DNA from: Rhabditoides inermis
Lineage: Eukaryota; Nematoda; Chromadorea; Rhabditida; Rhabditidae
Direction of reading: 5' to 3'
DNA length: 64,000 bases
Assembly (NCBI GenBank): GCA_963966185.1
Contig: CAWZYM010000365.1
Location: forward strand, 159,001 to 223,000
Shown here: positions 1-25,238 of the stretch, piece by piece
How positions within the stretch are numbered: position 1 is the stretch's first letter
How the letters are laid out: every line of letters starts with the position of its first letter
Made by a program: the position numbers and the translations under genes
The notes under the pieces: generated by a model
What the model was told of the DNA's origin: nothing
What the model saw: only the letters and a program-made list of their open reading frames with translations
Database searches by the model: none

Positions 1-193
1 TGCGTGCGAGTAATTGGTTGCGGCGTGTGTGTTAGTGGTTTAGTACGGTGGTGAAATGTATTGGAATACATGGGATGAAAGAGGTATCTGACTCGAAGAA
101 AGGCATACATTGTTTGTCGGCATTCACTGGTAAATATATCGTTTCATTGTGAAGCTTATTTTGCACGGGTAAGATTGTCTGACTCTGTTGCAG

Positions 194-12987
<12,794 letters not shown>

Positions 12988-13352
12988 GTATCGATTGATA
13001 TCGATTGATTATCGATTTATCGATTAATTGCTTGTTACAATGGAGGCGATTCGTTAGCATGGAGGCGTTGGGCACACATTCTGAACACACAAACTTCTAA
13101 GAATATCAAAAGAACTATTCGGCGAGGAGTGAGTGGACGTCGCGTTTCTCCAGTCCCTGTCTCTTCGCGATCCGGAGTCCGCCCCTCTTTTCGATTTCGT
13201 GATCGGCTCGTTTAGCATAGTGGTGTCTGCAAATTCAGTGATCATCACGGTAGCACACGGACACGGCACATGTGAACTTATGAACTCATGATCTGACTTC
13301 TCAGAAAAGCCCATAAGCACATTGCACGATATCGAGCGTGTCTATGTAACTA

Positions 13353-14468
13353 TTACGATGCTCGTATCGTATCGTGCGGTACGACTGTTACATCGTACGA
13401 CTCGTACCTCTTCCCTATGATGTGCTCCGCGCGCTCCGCTGCGCCGGCAAGGCTGTTCACTGCTCCTGCAACGGTGTAATGTTATATTCTACTTATTACC
13501 TTTTGCCCCTTATTACTTTATAGTCTACTCATTACTATATATTCCACTTGTTACTTTATATTCTACTTATTACGTTACCCATATTAGTCGGTCAGAAAAG
13601 CTCAGGACTGGCATCTAGAATGCTAAACTGGAGTGTTGACGGCACCGTGTGCTAGGTTCCCGGCCGAGCTGGCGAGTCCGTTGGCGACTCCGGCCACGCC
13701 CCTCGCCGCCCCGTCTGCGGCTCTCACTGCTCCTGTAACGGTGTTATATACGCACTGTCATTCTCTATTTAGCGGTCAGGAAAGGAGAAAAGCCGATAGT
13801 ACTTCAATCTGTCCGATCTACTCGAATAAGCACACAGCCCAAGCAGTTACACAAAGGCTATAAGGGGAGTGTGTTGTACTGCACCTTTGGCGATTCCGCC
13901 GGCAGCTCCGGCCACGCCCCTGGCTGCACCATCTGCGGCCCTCACTGCTCCTGCAAGTACACAATATTACAAATACACCACCTGTCTCACACTTTCGTTC
14001 GCTTTACTGTAGTAATAGTTTGTATTTATCTCGGTAGATGTAATAGGGTTTTTACATAGTGTGCGTGTGTGAGGATATGTAATGTCTTCACTTTGATCTA
14101 GCATCTCGAATACGGCGCGCTGACCGTCTGACGCTCTCGTTTTGTGCATGCTATTGCCGCGACTCTCTCCCTCTCCCTCTGAATTACTCCCGCAGTCCCT
14201 CAGCGACTTACTGCGAGAATAGAAATGTACGAGAAGTATCACTTTTGAAATTTTGAGGCGCGAGCCATGGAAGGGAGAGCAGCGCCTTTCAACAAACAAA
14301 AAAAAACGCTAGGATGCCAACATGTGCTGTTAGCATAGTTATAGTTTCAAGACCCAAAGCAGTTTTATCCTTACCATTAGCCGCTCCGGCCAGAGACTCG
14401 ATGGGGCCGGCGGTGCAGGTTTCGACAAGGAGGAGGAGGAGGAGAGGGAGGAGAGGGAGACAGTGCAT
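13353..14468 (-). CDS. nested antisense gene: secreted Ala/Gly-repeat protein, 119 aa
   Basis: A four-exon gene lies antisense inside MAGUK intron 12: 14468-14375, 13950-13885, 13732-13646 and 13465-13353. All three junctions are phase 1 with GT/AG ends, and exons 2-4 each begin with GAGCAGTG. The total is exactly 120 codons including TAA. The product opens with a signal peptide (MHC then Leu/Pro-rich, Leu x6, VETCTAG). It continues with modules GAVRAADGAARGVAG (exon 2), the same module again (exon 3) and GAVNSLAGAAERAEH (exon 4), ending in a polar tail. Exon shuffling or duplication of a symmetric phase-1 exon explains the repeats. No known family is recognised; a secreted structural or amphipathic peptide is possible. 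The host gene is transcribed in the opposite direction. Risk: no transcript evidence. Confidence 0.65.
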
Positions 14469-14960
14469 TGATGATAGAAGCGATGCACCTTGAACGTAAA
14501 TGTAGCCACCGCTTCAAGACGCATGAGCACTCTGCGGGGGTGGAATGAGAAAAGAAAGGAGAGGGAGACAGTGCGTTCGTGAATGCTGAAGCCCTGATGT
14601 AAAGGTAGAGGTAAAAGTTGTAAAGGTAGCTCCCGATTCAAGATCAAGACTTATGAGTACTCTGCGGGGGGGGGGTGGGACAAGGAAGAAAAGTGAACGT
14701 AAAGGTAAAGGCAGCTCCCGATTCATGAGACTTTTGAGTCTTCTGCGAGAATCGAATGAACAATGAAGGAGAGGGAGACGATGCATTAATGATAGAAGCG
14801 ATGTGGCCCTCAAAGAGACAGTTTTGAAATAAACATGATCAAGGTGATCAAACATGATCTATCTGGTGGATCATGTCACTATACTAAATCCAAATGATTA
14901 CTGTAAGTCACCAGGTGATAAAGGTACATAAAGGTAAAAGTAAAGGTACTCTGCGGGGTT
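14430..14960. repeat. degenerate ~110-120 bp tandem repeats upstream of the nested gene
   Basis: Blocks GGAGAGGGAGACAGTGC, TGATAGAAGCGATG, GCTCCCGATTCA and ACTCTGCGGGG recur in order about three to four times (near 14450, 14550, 14690, 14765 and 14945). One repeat carries the start codon region of the antisense gene, so the array covers its promoter and 5' UTR. Confidence 0.65.
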
Positions 14961-15228
14961 AGAATGAAGACTGTGGTAGGACACCTCCCTCTCTCGTCAT
15001 CTTTTATATTTTTATATAGCGGTCACTCACCGCTGTCCTTTGAGGATTGTCCTCACACAAAAATCACAAAATCACAAACATGAATTTGCATTATTTGCAT
15101 AATCGCAATGTATCAGACACCATTAGAACATTATGACAACATTGAAACAATAACAAGTCACAGTAACGAGATGCGAGAGCTTATAGATTTATTGAAGTTT
15201 TGATTATCAATTTATCGATTGATTCCAG

Positions 15229-16382
15229 GCTTCCATCGGTTTCGCAATCGAGACGGTCGATGGAGTGACGCAGGTGGAGAGTGTGCATCCGGGTGAGTGT
15301 ATTTTTTTTAAAGAAACGGAAACTTATCGTGATTAACAAATTGGGAATAATTTTTTCAAGTCTGCACGAAACTGTCGTATTACGGTTGCGATGCAGTGAA
15401 ACTTTTTCGTAGCCGTGCTGATACGTATTTTCCGAGTTAAAAGGAACAGACCAATTCCGATATCAACAACACTGCATTTTTAGATTTGGACATTCATTTA
15501 GAAAATAACAAATTCACTACAAAACTGTATAACAAAACCGACGATTACAATTTTCATGTGGTTCGTTTTCCACATGTCAATAGTAATATATCTTTGAACG
15601 TATCATATAACTGTTTACATGGAGAGTTAGTTAGAATATTCCGTTGCTGTTCGAAATATGAAGATTTCAAAATACGATGCAAACAGCTATTTGAAACGTA
15701 TATCAAAAATGGACACTCGAATAATACCGTGAAAGTACGCATAGCAACCTCTATACTTTCGAATAGTGTATTAAAATGTAAATATAATATGCTTTCAAAA
15801 CGTGATTTCTCAAAATTTTGCGAAGAAGTGTTTGAGTAACAATTTCGATCTACACCAGTGATCTACCCATCGCACTCTCTCTTGCTCTCTCGACTGTATC
15901 ACCCGTTCTCGAATGATCTGCGCGCACGTCTTATCAACACTGCGCGCACTTGCCTCTTTCATTCTAGCGTGTGCACTGATCGCAGTCAGCCGCTACCTCT
16001 CTGCCCTCAAAAGTTGTTTCGTCACCCCCATTCATGAACATTTATTTACCAATATCGAAACCTTTTATTGTACATTATTCCCCCAACCCCGAAAACTATT
16101 CACAAATACTTTTCCATCAACTTCATCTCTGATGAGACTCCGGGTTGATGGAAGGCTCAAGTGGTAAGATGCTAGGAGTCGAAACCACTTGATCCAAATT
16201 CGCGTTTTCTTCGTGATTACTCAATTGCGTGTTATTGATTATCATTTAAAAGTTTCACGTACGTTTCCTCGCGGTGTGATAATAACGTGTTCGTAACGTA
16301 ATAGTCTGTGTAAACTATGTTGCAAAGTTGAAGGAATGCCTCTGCATTGCATTCGATATCCTATCATCTTTCAAAGATCGGA

Positions 16383-16423
<41 letters not shown>

Positions 16424-16568
16424 AAATGTAATTAGCAAATCTCAATTACCGCTTCTTTTTTTTACGTTTGTACACACTGGGAAGTTACGGAGAGAAATTA
16501 GAGAGTATCAATCACTGAAGCGTTCCCAATTCTTCCAATTTTCATTCGAGGGAAGTGAGAAGCGAGCT

Positions 16569-16614
<46 letters not shown>

Positions 16615-16745
16615 TCTTAAAAATTTTCCTTCTCCATTCTCAAATTTCTCAAAATCGAACACATAATGCACGAGGTGTGATCTATTGCTTTGTTTTCCTC
16701 AATGCGTTACGCCTACGACCAGCATTGACACGTGCTCTCTCTCTC

Positions 16746-16776
<31 letters not shown>

Positions 16777-18099
16777 CTCTCCATCTCTATCTCTCTCGCC
16801 CCCTCTCTCTCTCTCTCGTGCACTTAAAGCGTTGCAATTTATGAATCTCCGGTGTATGTATCCGAGTCGCTTTCTTGGGGCTTATATCCTTGTTTTCGAG
16901 TTTCTCCTTATTTCTTCTACAATCAACAATGAGCTCCGCTTCTAGTCTTCTAGCGGTCCAAACAAGTGACTAGTTGGTATAAGCACTCGCTCCTTTCTTT
17001 CCTTCTCCTCCTCCTCCTCCTCCTCCTTCTCCAAATCCTTCCTCCCATTATCCCGCCATTCTCAGCCACTGCTCCTTCTCCTCCTCCTCCTCCCTGCTCC
17101 TTCTCCTCTGGGCGTTGTTTACTACTCCGCATAGCCACAATGTGCCTCGTCTCATCCCCTTCTTCTTCCGGCAATCTTTCTATCTTCTTATTCTCTCGCC
17201 TCCATCCGCCACTCCCCGCGTAGGTGTATTTTCTATTTTCTATTTTCTCCCTCTCTGCCCGCCAGCCTGTTTGGTTCGTTCCCGGATGTTATATATATAT
17301 AGTAGTGTGAATGTATTTCCTCCTTACGAGACGCTTTCTCATTCTCAGTGCGAATTCGCAGAATCAAGAGGCGTTCTGCGATGATGCATGTTCGTGTTAT
17401 ATTGGTGAGGAGAGAGAGAGGGAGAGAGGAAGAGAGGGAGAGAGGGAGAGAGGGAGAGAGGGAGAGAGGGAGAGAGGGAGATTTTGGGTATCCCACTTTT
17501 TCCCAGCCAGGGTCTAACCAGTCTCGCGTGAACAATGCGTATAGAGATGTGGATAAATATCAAAGTTTCGATTTCCGGCTAAACAGCGCTGGTTTCGCGG
17601 AGAGCCGCCGACGACCAGACGGTGGGTGAGAGAGTGTGGCGGGGTGAGAGAGGCAGAGTGCGGACGAGGGCAGTCAGCTGTTTCCCTCCCTCTCCCCGAT
17701 TGTCGCCACTGATTATGCGCTCCGAAATTAGCGGACCTCCACTCTTTCTATCGCAAATTGCGGACTTTTTTCCCCGGGCAATCTCCGGATTCTCTCTCTC
17801 AGTTTGCAATTTTTTATCTTGGAGTCCGGATTCTCTTCCTTTTCATTTGTTTTCATGGCAAAGTCTCAGTACTCGTTTGCGGTTAATACGGGCATATGGT
17901 GACTTCCAGAAGCTTTTTTGTATCAGTTGACAGTTGAAGTTGACACCCCGCATAATTCACGCATCGATGAGCTTCGCTAGAAGTTCCGGAGCTGTGCTTT
18001 TCTGTTTCGCTTGACGTATCTTCTCCGGATTGTAGTTTCAATCGTTTTTTTTCGACCACACAGCTAGGCTAATTCTGCGAGCGAGAGAGAAAGAGGGAA

Positions 18100-18171
<72 letters not shown>

Positions 18172-18369
18172 GCCTCATCATTAGTGCATCGCAATAAGGA
18201 CGGATTGATGAGAAGAGAGAGAGAGAGAGTTTCGAGCGAGCACTTCCATATTCGCTATCTTTTTGCATTCTTTTTTCTCTTTGCTCCCACTCTTTTCGAT
18301 TGCTTTCCGCTGAAGTTTCGAGGTATCGGTGTGTTGTGACTTGTGATAAAAACAGTTTGAATGTTACAA

Positions 18370-18424
<55 letters not shown>

Positions 18425-18442
18425 CTCTTGCTCTTGCTCTTG

Positions 18443-18474
<32 letters not shown>

Positions 18475-18694
18475 AATTTGATGGACATGAATGGTTACAT
18501 TTGAAAGTTGCGTTTTCCTCGTATCCTCGTCTCGCTTCTTTTTGGGCGGACTTAACTCATAGCATGCGAGAGAAGGGTGATTAGTCGAGCTTTGTTCCGA
18601 GGGCAGAGAGAGGGAGAGAGAGTCCTTTTTTTCTTCGATTCCTTTGAGACTCGTGCCGCCTTTTTGGGAGAGCGTTCGCGGATTCGTCTCTCTC

Positions 18695-18740
<46 letters not shown>

Positions 18741-21316
18741 ATAACATCCCCCGAACACACCTCATAATACTTATCCCAATGCGCATTTTACTGCGCGTTT
18801 TTCTCTCGCATGTAGTCTGGAGAAGTTCACATGAGTCTCTCCTCTTTTTTCGCCCGTTCGCGGTTATGCCATGATGATGACTTCAACATGTTCCACCAGA
18901 TGCGCTGACTGCTGCTCCATTCACATCCACCGACTGATCCACTGATCTACCCGCGGATCCACTTATCTACCAGGCTACCCGCTGATCTACTGATCTACTG
19001 ATCTACCCTCTCCACCATGTCGCGCACCGCCTCACTCGCCTCGTCCCTCTCGTCGGACCGACTCATGCGCCAACCATCCGCCCTGTCGATTGGATCCCGC
19101 AAGAAGTCCTGCAGGAGGGTGTCGATGAGGGAGAGTGTCAAGAAGTGCGACGGGCCAGAGTCCAAGCAGGGCGAGGGAAAGGGAGAGGAGGAGAAGGAGC
19201 GGAGGAGTCAGAAAGAGAAGGAGAAGGAGAAGGACATCAATGGGTTCGTAGTGCTCGTCGCGAGAACGACTGGAGGGGGTGGAGGAGGAGAGCGGACGGT
19301 GGTCTATGGTGAGCATGTTTCGAACTCCCTACTTCTCTGTTTTTTTCCGTTTGCGCCTTTTTGTGGTAGGTGATGTATTATGGTGATGAAAAATTTTGAA
19401 TTCACTACTACAACGATATAGTGTCTCTCTTCTCCCTTTCCCGGTGTTACGGTTACGTTGAAACGTATCGTTTTTGAAATTGAATTATGAAGTATGGAGG
19501 TGTTGTCTGGTGAGGGAATGTTTCCAATTCATTAATCTCGTTGTTTATTTTCTCCTTTTGCACATTTATCGTTTAAGTTGAAACGTATCGTTTGTGAGAT
19601 TGAAGAATAAAGGTAGTGTCTGGTGAGGGAATGTTTTGCAAACTTTACTATATTTTTGCAAAAGGAATGTTGTCGAACAATGATTCCACTTAAATTAATT
19701 TCTTTTTTCCTTTGGCGCACTTGTGTTCATTCTGATACGTATCGTTTTCGATTTGTGGTCACTCTACAGTTGGAGGTGGCGTATGTAGTGAGATTAGTCT
19801 CTCCACACATTGCATAGTTCTAGCGATCACAAGTTTGCTATTATGGTTTTACCGCAAAAAGTAGTATAGTATCGAGTACATACAGTGACACAACCGGAAG
19901 CTATGGCGGGGTAATACCCTATATGGGTTTATGACCGGCGGCTCGTATAAATAGCGCTACAACAACGTCGTAAAAACCGCAGGCCCCGAAATTTCACAAA
20001 TTTCACTTGTGACATGTTCGAAATGCGGAGTGACGCGTTTCCACTCCGTCAAAGCGAGGCAGAACTGTTTCGGGTGACGAGTGAGTTCAATCGATTTCAG
20101 AATCATCTCATTTATCTAATAAATTACGGCAAAATCGATGGAGTGAGTATCGATTTCAGAACCGATTACGACAATCGATAAACATCGATCGATTACTTAT
20201 CGAATTATCGATTACTTATCGATTTATCGATTGTAGGAACGGCGGCCGAGCAGGCCGGTCTGAGCGTCGGCGATGAGATCGTCGCGGTCAACGACGTGGT
20301 GCTGGAGGGACGCGCGCACGGAGAAGTGGTCGAGCACATACACAAGGTGGGGGCGGGGCTGGAGGGGGCGGGGCTGGAGGGGGCGGGGCTGGAGGGGGCG
20401 GGGCTGGAGGGGACGGAGTATCCACGAGGTATCCACACGGTATCCTTCTCCTTCTCATTCGCTTTCTTTCTGTTCCTCTTTCTCCTCCTTGAGTGAGCGA
20501 GGCTGATTGTGGTTGTATTACTTTACTTGTTTTGCGGAGGTTATTCCACAAGGCTGGCGGTCTAGTCGTCTAGTGGTCTTGATGTGACTACTTGGTATAC
20601 ACACAGCAACCGCTTCTTTCTTCTTTCTCCTTCTTCTCCTGCTTCCTCCTCTTTTTCTTTTTGAGGGGCGGGGCTTGCGTGGGCGGAGCCTATTGTTTTG
20701 TTTCAGTGCATCCGCTCCCGGGTGATTCAGCTGCGTGTGCGCAGAAAACTGGACGACACAATCGGTGAGAATAGAATTTCTGTCAAATTAAAATCTATCA
20801 AAATGAAAATCGAATCGAAATCAGATAATTAATTTATTTGTCTCTATCTACACTTAAATGATATTACACCATGTTACGCAGTGTTATTATATGAATCTGG
20901 TGCAACGTACATATAGAGTTCTATGCTCGCAATAAGTTACGCGCGGTGGGGTAGATCAGAGGAAGACGGAGAGTCAGCTATCGGCATCAATGGCGCGCAA
21001 AACAAGACAGGACAGACGGTTATGACACCGTATTTCGAACTGCCAACGAGGTAGATCGAAAACTATCGCTCTGGCGCTATACGAATCTCGTTCAAGTGAT
21101 CAAATACTGTTTTTTTGTGCGAAGAGAAAGAAAATGGGATGATCAACATCAAAGCCACCTCTAATACATGTGAACCAAAATCCGATTCCGAATGAATTAT
21201 TTATAATTACTTTTTCCAGTTTCCGATCTGTCGAATGGCACGGCCCGGATGTCCGAGGCTTTCCTGGTTTCCGTCGATCGACAACACATCACTGGAGTGA
21301 CAGAGAAGCTCAAGGA
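15229..21316 (+). CDS. magu-2: MAGUK exons 13-16: PDZ1 and linker
   Basis: Exons 15229-15292, 20237-20346, 20707-20764 and 21220-21316 encode about residues 398-507. PDZ1 is clear: carboxylate-binding strand IGFAIETVDG, then the VESVHPG turn, AEQAGLSVGDEIVAVNDV, then helix HGEVVEHIHK and strand RVIQLRVRRK. PDZ domains bind C-terminal peptides of membrane proteins. Canonical vertebrate PALS1 has one PDZ, so this N-terminal PDZ is additional to it. The first exon can be exchanged for the alternative exon at 19017-19308, since both end in phase 1. Exon 16 leads into an acidic, charged linker. Confidence 0.88.
15440..15839 (+). mobile_element. retroelement reverse-transcriptase C-terminal fragment
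   Basis: An open frame in intron 13 ends TAA at 15839. It reads AFLDLDIHLENNKF, then TKLYNKTDDYNFHVVRFPHV, NSNI, and later CCSKYEDFKIRCKQLFE. The pattern FLDLxI, LYxKxDxFxFxxVxFP, SNI, then a CxxYxDFxxR helix is the post-palm region of retroelement reverse transcriptases found across animals. The catalytic palm is absent, so this is a 5'-truncated relic. No relation to the host gene. Confidence 0.6.
16387..18739. repeat. cluster of GA/CT microsatellites in intron 13
   Basis: Tracts at about 16387-16419 (GA), 16571-16608 (CT), 16735-16815 (CT), 17410-17480 (GAGG), 18083-18168 (GA), 18372-18474 (CT) and 18686-18739 (CT), with CTCCTC runs at 17005-17105. No exon found between 15840 and 19016. 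Confidence 0.85.
19017..19308 (+). CDS. magu-2: alternative first exon of the MAGUK (alternate PDZ1 N-half)
   Basis: ATG at 19017 opens a 97-codon exon ending phase 1 (TATG|GTGAGC), the same phase as exon 13, so it joins exon 14 at 20237 in frame. Residues 1-75 are Ser/basic-rich (SLASSLSSDRL, then Lys/Glu runs). The last 25 supply a different first half of PDZ1: NGFVVLVARTTGG, a Gly stretch, then RTVVYG, continuing into TAAEQAGL. It places a GFVV-type binding strand in place of IGFAIE. The upstream 18913-19016 has CTGATCTAC repeats and could be an alternative promoter. The resulting isoform would be 831 residues and lack exons 1-13. Confidence 0.7.
20347..20412 (+). repeat. GGGGCGGGGCTGGAG minisatellite after the exon 14 donor
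   Basis: Four tandem units of about 16 bp start at the donor GTGGGGGCGGGG. The rest of the 360-nt intron is pyrimidine-rich. Confidence 0.85.
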
Positions 21317-22069
21317 GTGAGTATGGATTTATTGATTGATTTATTGAGTTAGTATAGTTCATATTGGCTCTTTCTTTCATTGCGCTTTGATAAGAATGAG
21401 TAATGACTGATTGACTGATTAATTTGATTTTTCTAATTGTTCTTCTATTCATTGCGCTTTGATAGGAGTGCGTATGTATTGTATTTCCGCTTCCGGTGTG
21501 ATCTTTCATTGCGCGCGAATATCAGCCGTCTGTGTCTGCCATATTATTTCATATTGATTCATCGTGATCGTGAGAAGTGCATAATATATTCATATTCGTT
21601 CCGGCGACGCGATTCTATCGTGCTTTCCATTCTCCATTGTTCACTCTTGCTTTCTTTCGGAAAATTCGGATGGGCGGTGTCTCGCTCTAATTCCTTTTTT
21701 CGTGTGGTGGATATACAAAGTAGACAAACACCGAAAAAGAGAAGGAGTCGGTAGTCCCATTCTCGTTATATATCCCTCCTCCTCCTCCTTTCTCCCTCTC
21801 TCTCTCTCTCAGTCGTTGTCCCACCTCGTTTGTCGGAGACGCCTTGTGTCCTTAGCACCTCGTTACTGGTAACTAGTTACTGGTTTTCTCGCCTCTGCCG
21901 GTCCGGTTGTGTTCTAGTATTAGTATCAGTATTGACAGTAGCGTGCTATTTGCTAATTTGACGTTTCGTTTACGAGTCACTCATGTTAACCACCTTGGGA
22001 ACGGTTCTGCCTACTCCCCCCCCCCCTCTCTCTCACTCTCTCTCTAACTCTCTCTCTCTCTCTCTCTAA

Positions 22070-22128
<59 letters not shown>

Positions 22129-22523
22129 GCTCGCTCTCTCTCTCTCTCTCTCTCACTCACTCACCGTAATTGTTGCCAATTTAGCCGTTCGCTCATGTGC
22201 TAGCAGAGAAAAAGTGTGGATTCCCCAAATCTTGTATAGCTGTTTTACGGTGCTCTTCAAAAGTTTCAAAACATTACCTTCGAAACACTTCGGATATACC
22301 TTTCCAATTGTCGCCAGAACATTTGCCTTTGCTACCGAATACTTTGCTTTCGAAGAGACTGACCTCATCTTTACGCAGTAAGCATCGCTCCTTCTCGAAT
22401 AAATGAGTAAACTGTTTTGGTGAATTGTGTCGTATAAATGTTGACGTTGCCAAAAGGACATTAAACGATGAGGACCGCTCTCTAATTCGTATTCCGGACA
22501 TGCCCTTCCGAGAGATGCTGGGG

Positions 22524-22579
<56 letters not shown>

Positions 22580-23925
22580 CCTCCCTCTCCTCTCTCACAC
22601 TTCCTCCCTCCCTCGCTTTTTCACCATCCCACCAATTGGCGTGTCTCGGTTCGTTAGTATTGATGGCGTTTCTTTTTTGTTTCTTTTTTCTTCCTTGTTT
22701 CTTTGCTACCATTCCCACGTGCCGAACTGCCTTTGTTTCTTTGAACGAACGCGCGTTTCAAATATGGCGCGGAGAGAGAGAGAGAGAGGGAGAGGGGAGA
22801 GGGAGAGGGAGAGAGGGAGAGAGGGAGAGGGAGAGGGAGAGGGAGAGGGAGAGGGAGAGGGAGAGGGAGAGGGAGAGGGAGAGGGAGAGGGAGAGGGAGA
22901 GGGAGAGGGAGAGGGAGAGGGAGAGGGAGAGGGAGAGGGAGAGGGAGAGGGAGAGGGAGAGGGAGAGGGAGAGGGAGAGGGAGAGGGAGAGGGAGAGGGA
23001 GAGGGAGAGGGAGAGGGAGAGAGGGAGAGAGGAGAGAGGGAGAGAGGGAGAGAGGAGAGAGGGAGGGAGAGAGGGAGAGAGGGAGGAGTAGAACCATAGT
23101 TCCTGTGTGCACAACACTCGCCGCTCACTCGATCCCCTCTGTACACAACTTTCGACACCTCCGCGAATGATCACGACACATGTACACAAACAGTGCCCCG
23201 GGGCAATTGCACCCTCTCTCTCTCTCTCTCTATCAAGCTGATACCTGATCACTGATCGCATATAGCCTGCACCAGAGCAATAGTTCTCGATCTACCTCGC
23301 TTGCAGTTCGAAACACGATGCCATAACCGTCTGCCTCTCTTGTTTCGCGCGCTATTGCTGTGAGCTGACTCTCCGTCTTCCTCTGATCTACCCCATCGCG
23401 CGCAACTTATTGCGAACATGTAACTATATATGCAAATGTCGAGTGTACCGGCGTTTCGCGCTCAGAGCGGTCACTCTCTCGAGATGCCCTTCAATCGCAT
23501 TCCGCGATCTTCGCGCGTACAATATCGACACGCGATCTGTTCATTTCAACGTGGTCAGAAAATCAGAATGAATGGCGCGGGTTGAATGAAATGTCATCAT
23601 CCCACCCGCTCACCGTGACCTCTGACCCTCCCCGTATCCCGCGCTCTCTCGCCGTTCCTCTCACCACACACACGGTGGCAATTACCCCTCGCTATATCGC
23701 GACATAACATTGTATCCAGCCGCCCGCCGCCGGCTCATTATTATTCCATAGCAATTTGGGGCTGGGGGGGTGCCACATATCCCCCTGTATCCGCTCCTAT
23801 ATCTCTCTATTCCCAAATCCGCCTAGTCTCCTCCGGATTACTCTAATTGTTTACTCGTTCTATACTGGTAATGCGGCGGCCTTGGTTCTACTAACGGAAT
23901 TGTGAGCAGAGTGCATTCCCGGGGC

Positions 23926-24007
<82 letters not shown>

Positions 24008-25238
24008 GCAATCAATTCCACAACAACAACCGTTTTGACCTCTCAGCCGATTGCCGCGCGTTTTTTTTAGTGAGAGAGATCGCTCTTTGGGTTTGGCTGG
24101 AGTGAGAACCTCGTCTTTCTTTCCCGCGCTCGAAGTGTCGACATTTGTTTTTCTATATCTCACCACCGCCCCACCCCCTTTTAGGGAGTGAGTAATACGC
24201 CTCGAGTGTTATGTTGTTGCCGTGTCGGTATTTGCTTGTGCGCTGCCCAATTGATGGCCAATTGCCGCGCCGCGCATATTGATTGATTGTCCTCTCTGGA
24301 CGCGTTTGATACTCCAGCGACAGTTTTGCAGCAGCATATCGCAATACAAAAGAGCTGATCCTCACCCTGAAAAGAAAATGATATTTATATGTGTTGTGCA
24401 TCGTAACGACTGTGGCAGGAGTATGAACGAGCCTTCTCTCGCCACTTCTTTTCGGTCCCAGCTTTTTGCGAGCTTTTTTGGTGACGAGTCCATTTGGGTG
24501 TAGCTACTCTATTTGGCACAGCCTAGGCTGACTAATTGAAAGTGCACTGCCGCTTTCTTTCTCTCTCTCCCTTTCAACTCACTCAAAGCAACTATATCTG
24601 TCCGCTGTCATAGTGTTCACTGTTCGCTCCAAAGAAGTCTTTAAACCTTCATCTGTTTACATTACTGCAAAGGTCTCCAGATTGACTCACCTGTCTTATC
24701 ACGCCCGTAAAAGGGTGTGATAAGCATGTCACATTGTCGCAATCACTATAAGCCAGTACAGTCATGCGTGGAGACTCTTTGTGAGCCGCTCTTTTTCGGG
24801 AATCGCACGTACTTCATTCTCTTTTTCGCCTTCGCTTGTATCCAGAAACCATGTTGGCACGAAGTAGAATCCAAGTCTTGCAAAAATGAGGACAGTTTTC
24901 CGATAAAGGGACGGGTTTTGCTGTCCCTTATTCTGTCAAAAAACCTGGATTTTACTTTCCTGCCAACTATGTTGCATTTAGAAATGGCGTAATACCGCTC
25001 TTTTAAGGAATGATATGTTTATCCATTTACTCGCTCTCTTGTATTGTACCGAGAAACCGTGTTGCTTTCTGATTTCTGATCCACATGATGTCATACCGTT
25101 TTTCTTTTCCCTTTCCTTTCATCGCAGGTGCAAAGTGAGCGCTCGCGCGAGAAACCCGAGTCCCTAGGCGCCTCTGCCTCTATTGACTCTGCTGCACTGT
25201 CCGTCTCTCGTCTCGATCGACTTATCGATTGATTTCAG
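21317..25238 (+). other. 3.9 kb intron 16
   Basis: Contains CT tracts (22030-22155, 22528-22580, 23928-24004), the GGGAGA hexamer array, and a possible small exon near 25129. The sequence between tracts shows no further coding signal. Confidence 0.6.
22777..23085. repeat. (GGGAGA)n hexanucleotide array
   Basis: Near-perfect GGGAGA repeat over about 22826-23010, flanked by GA-rich impure sequence. Its length and purity point to recent expansion. Long Ser-Pro, Leu-Pro and Arg-Glu frames here are artefacts. Confidence 0.9.

Noticed and set aside
20340..20412. CRISPR-like or direct-repeat array
   Set aside because: Short GC-rich minisatellite without spacers in a eukaryotic intron.
22425..23261. 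Several 140-220 codon frames on both strands
   Set aside because: All are translations of the GGGAGA/GA arrays (Glu-Gly, Leu-Pro, Ser-Pro, Arg-Glu).
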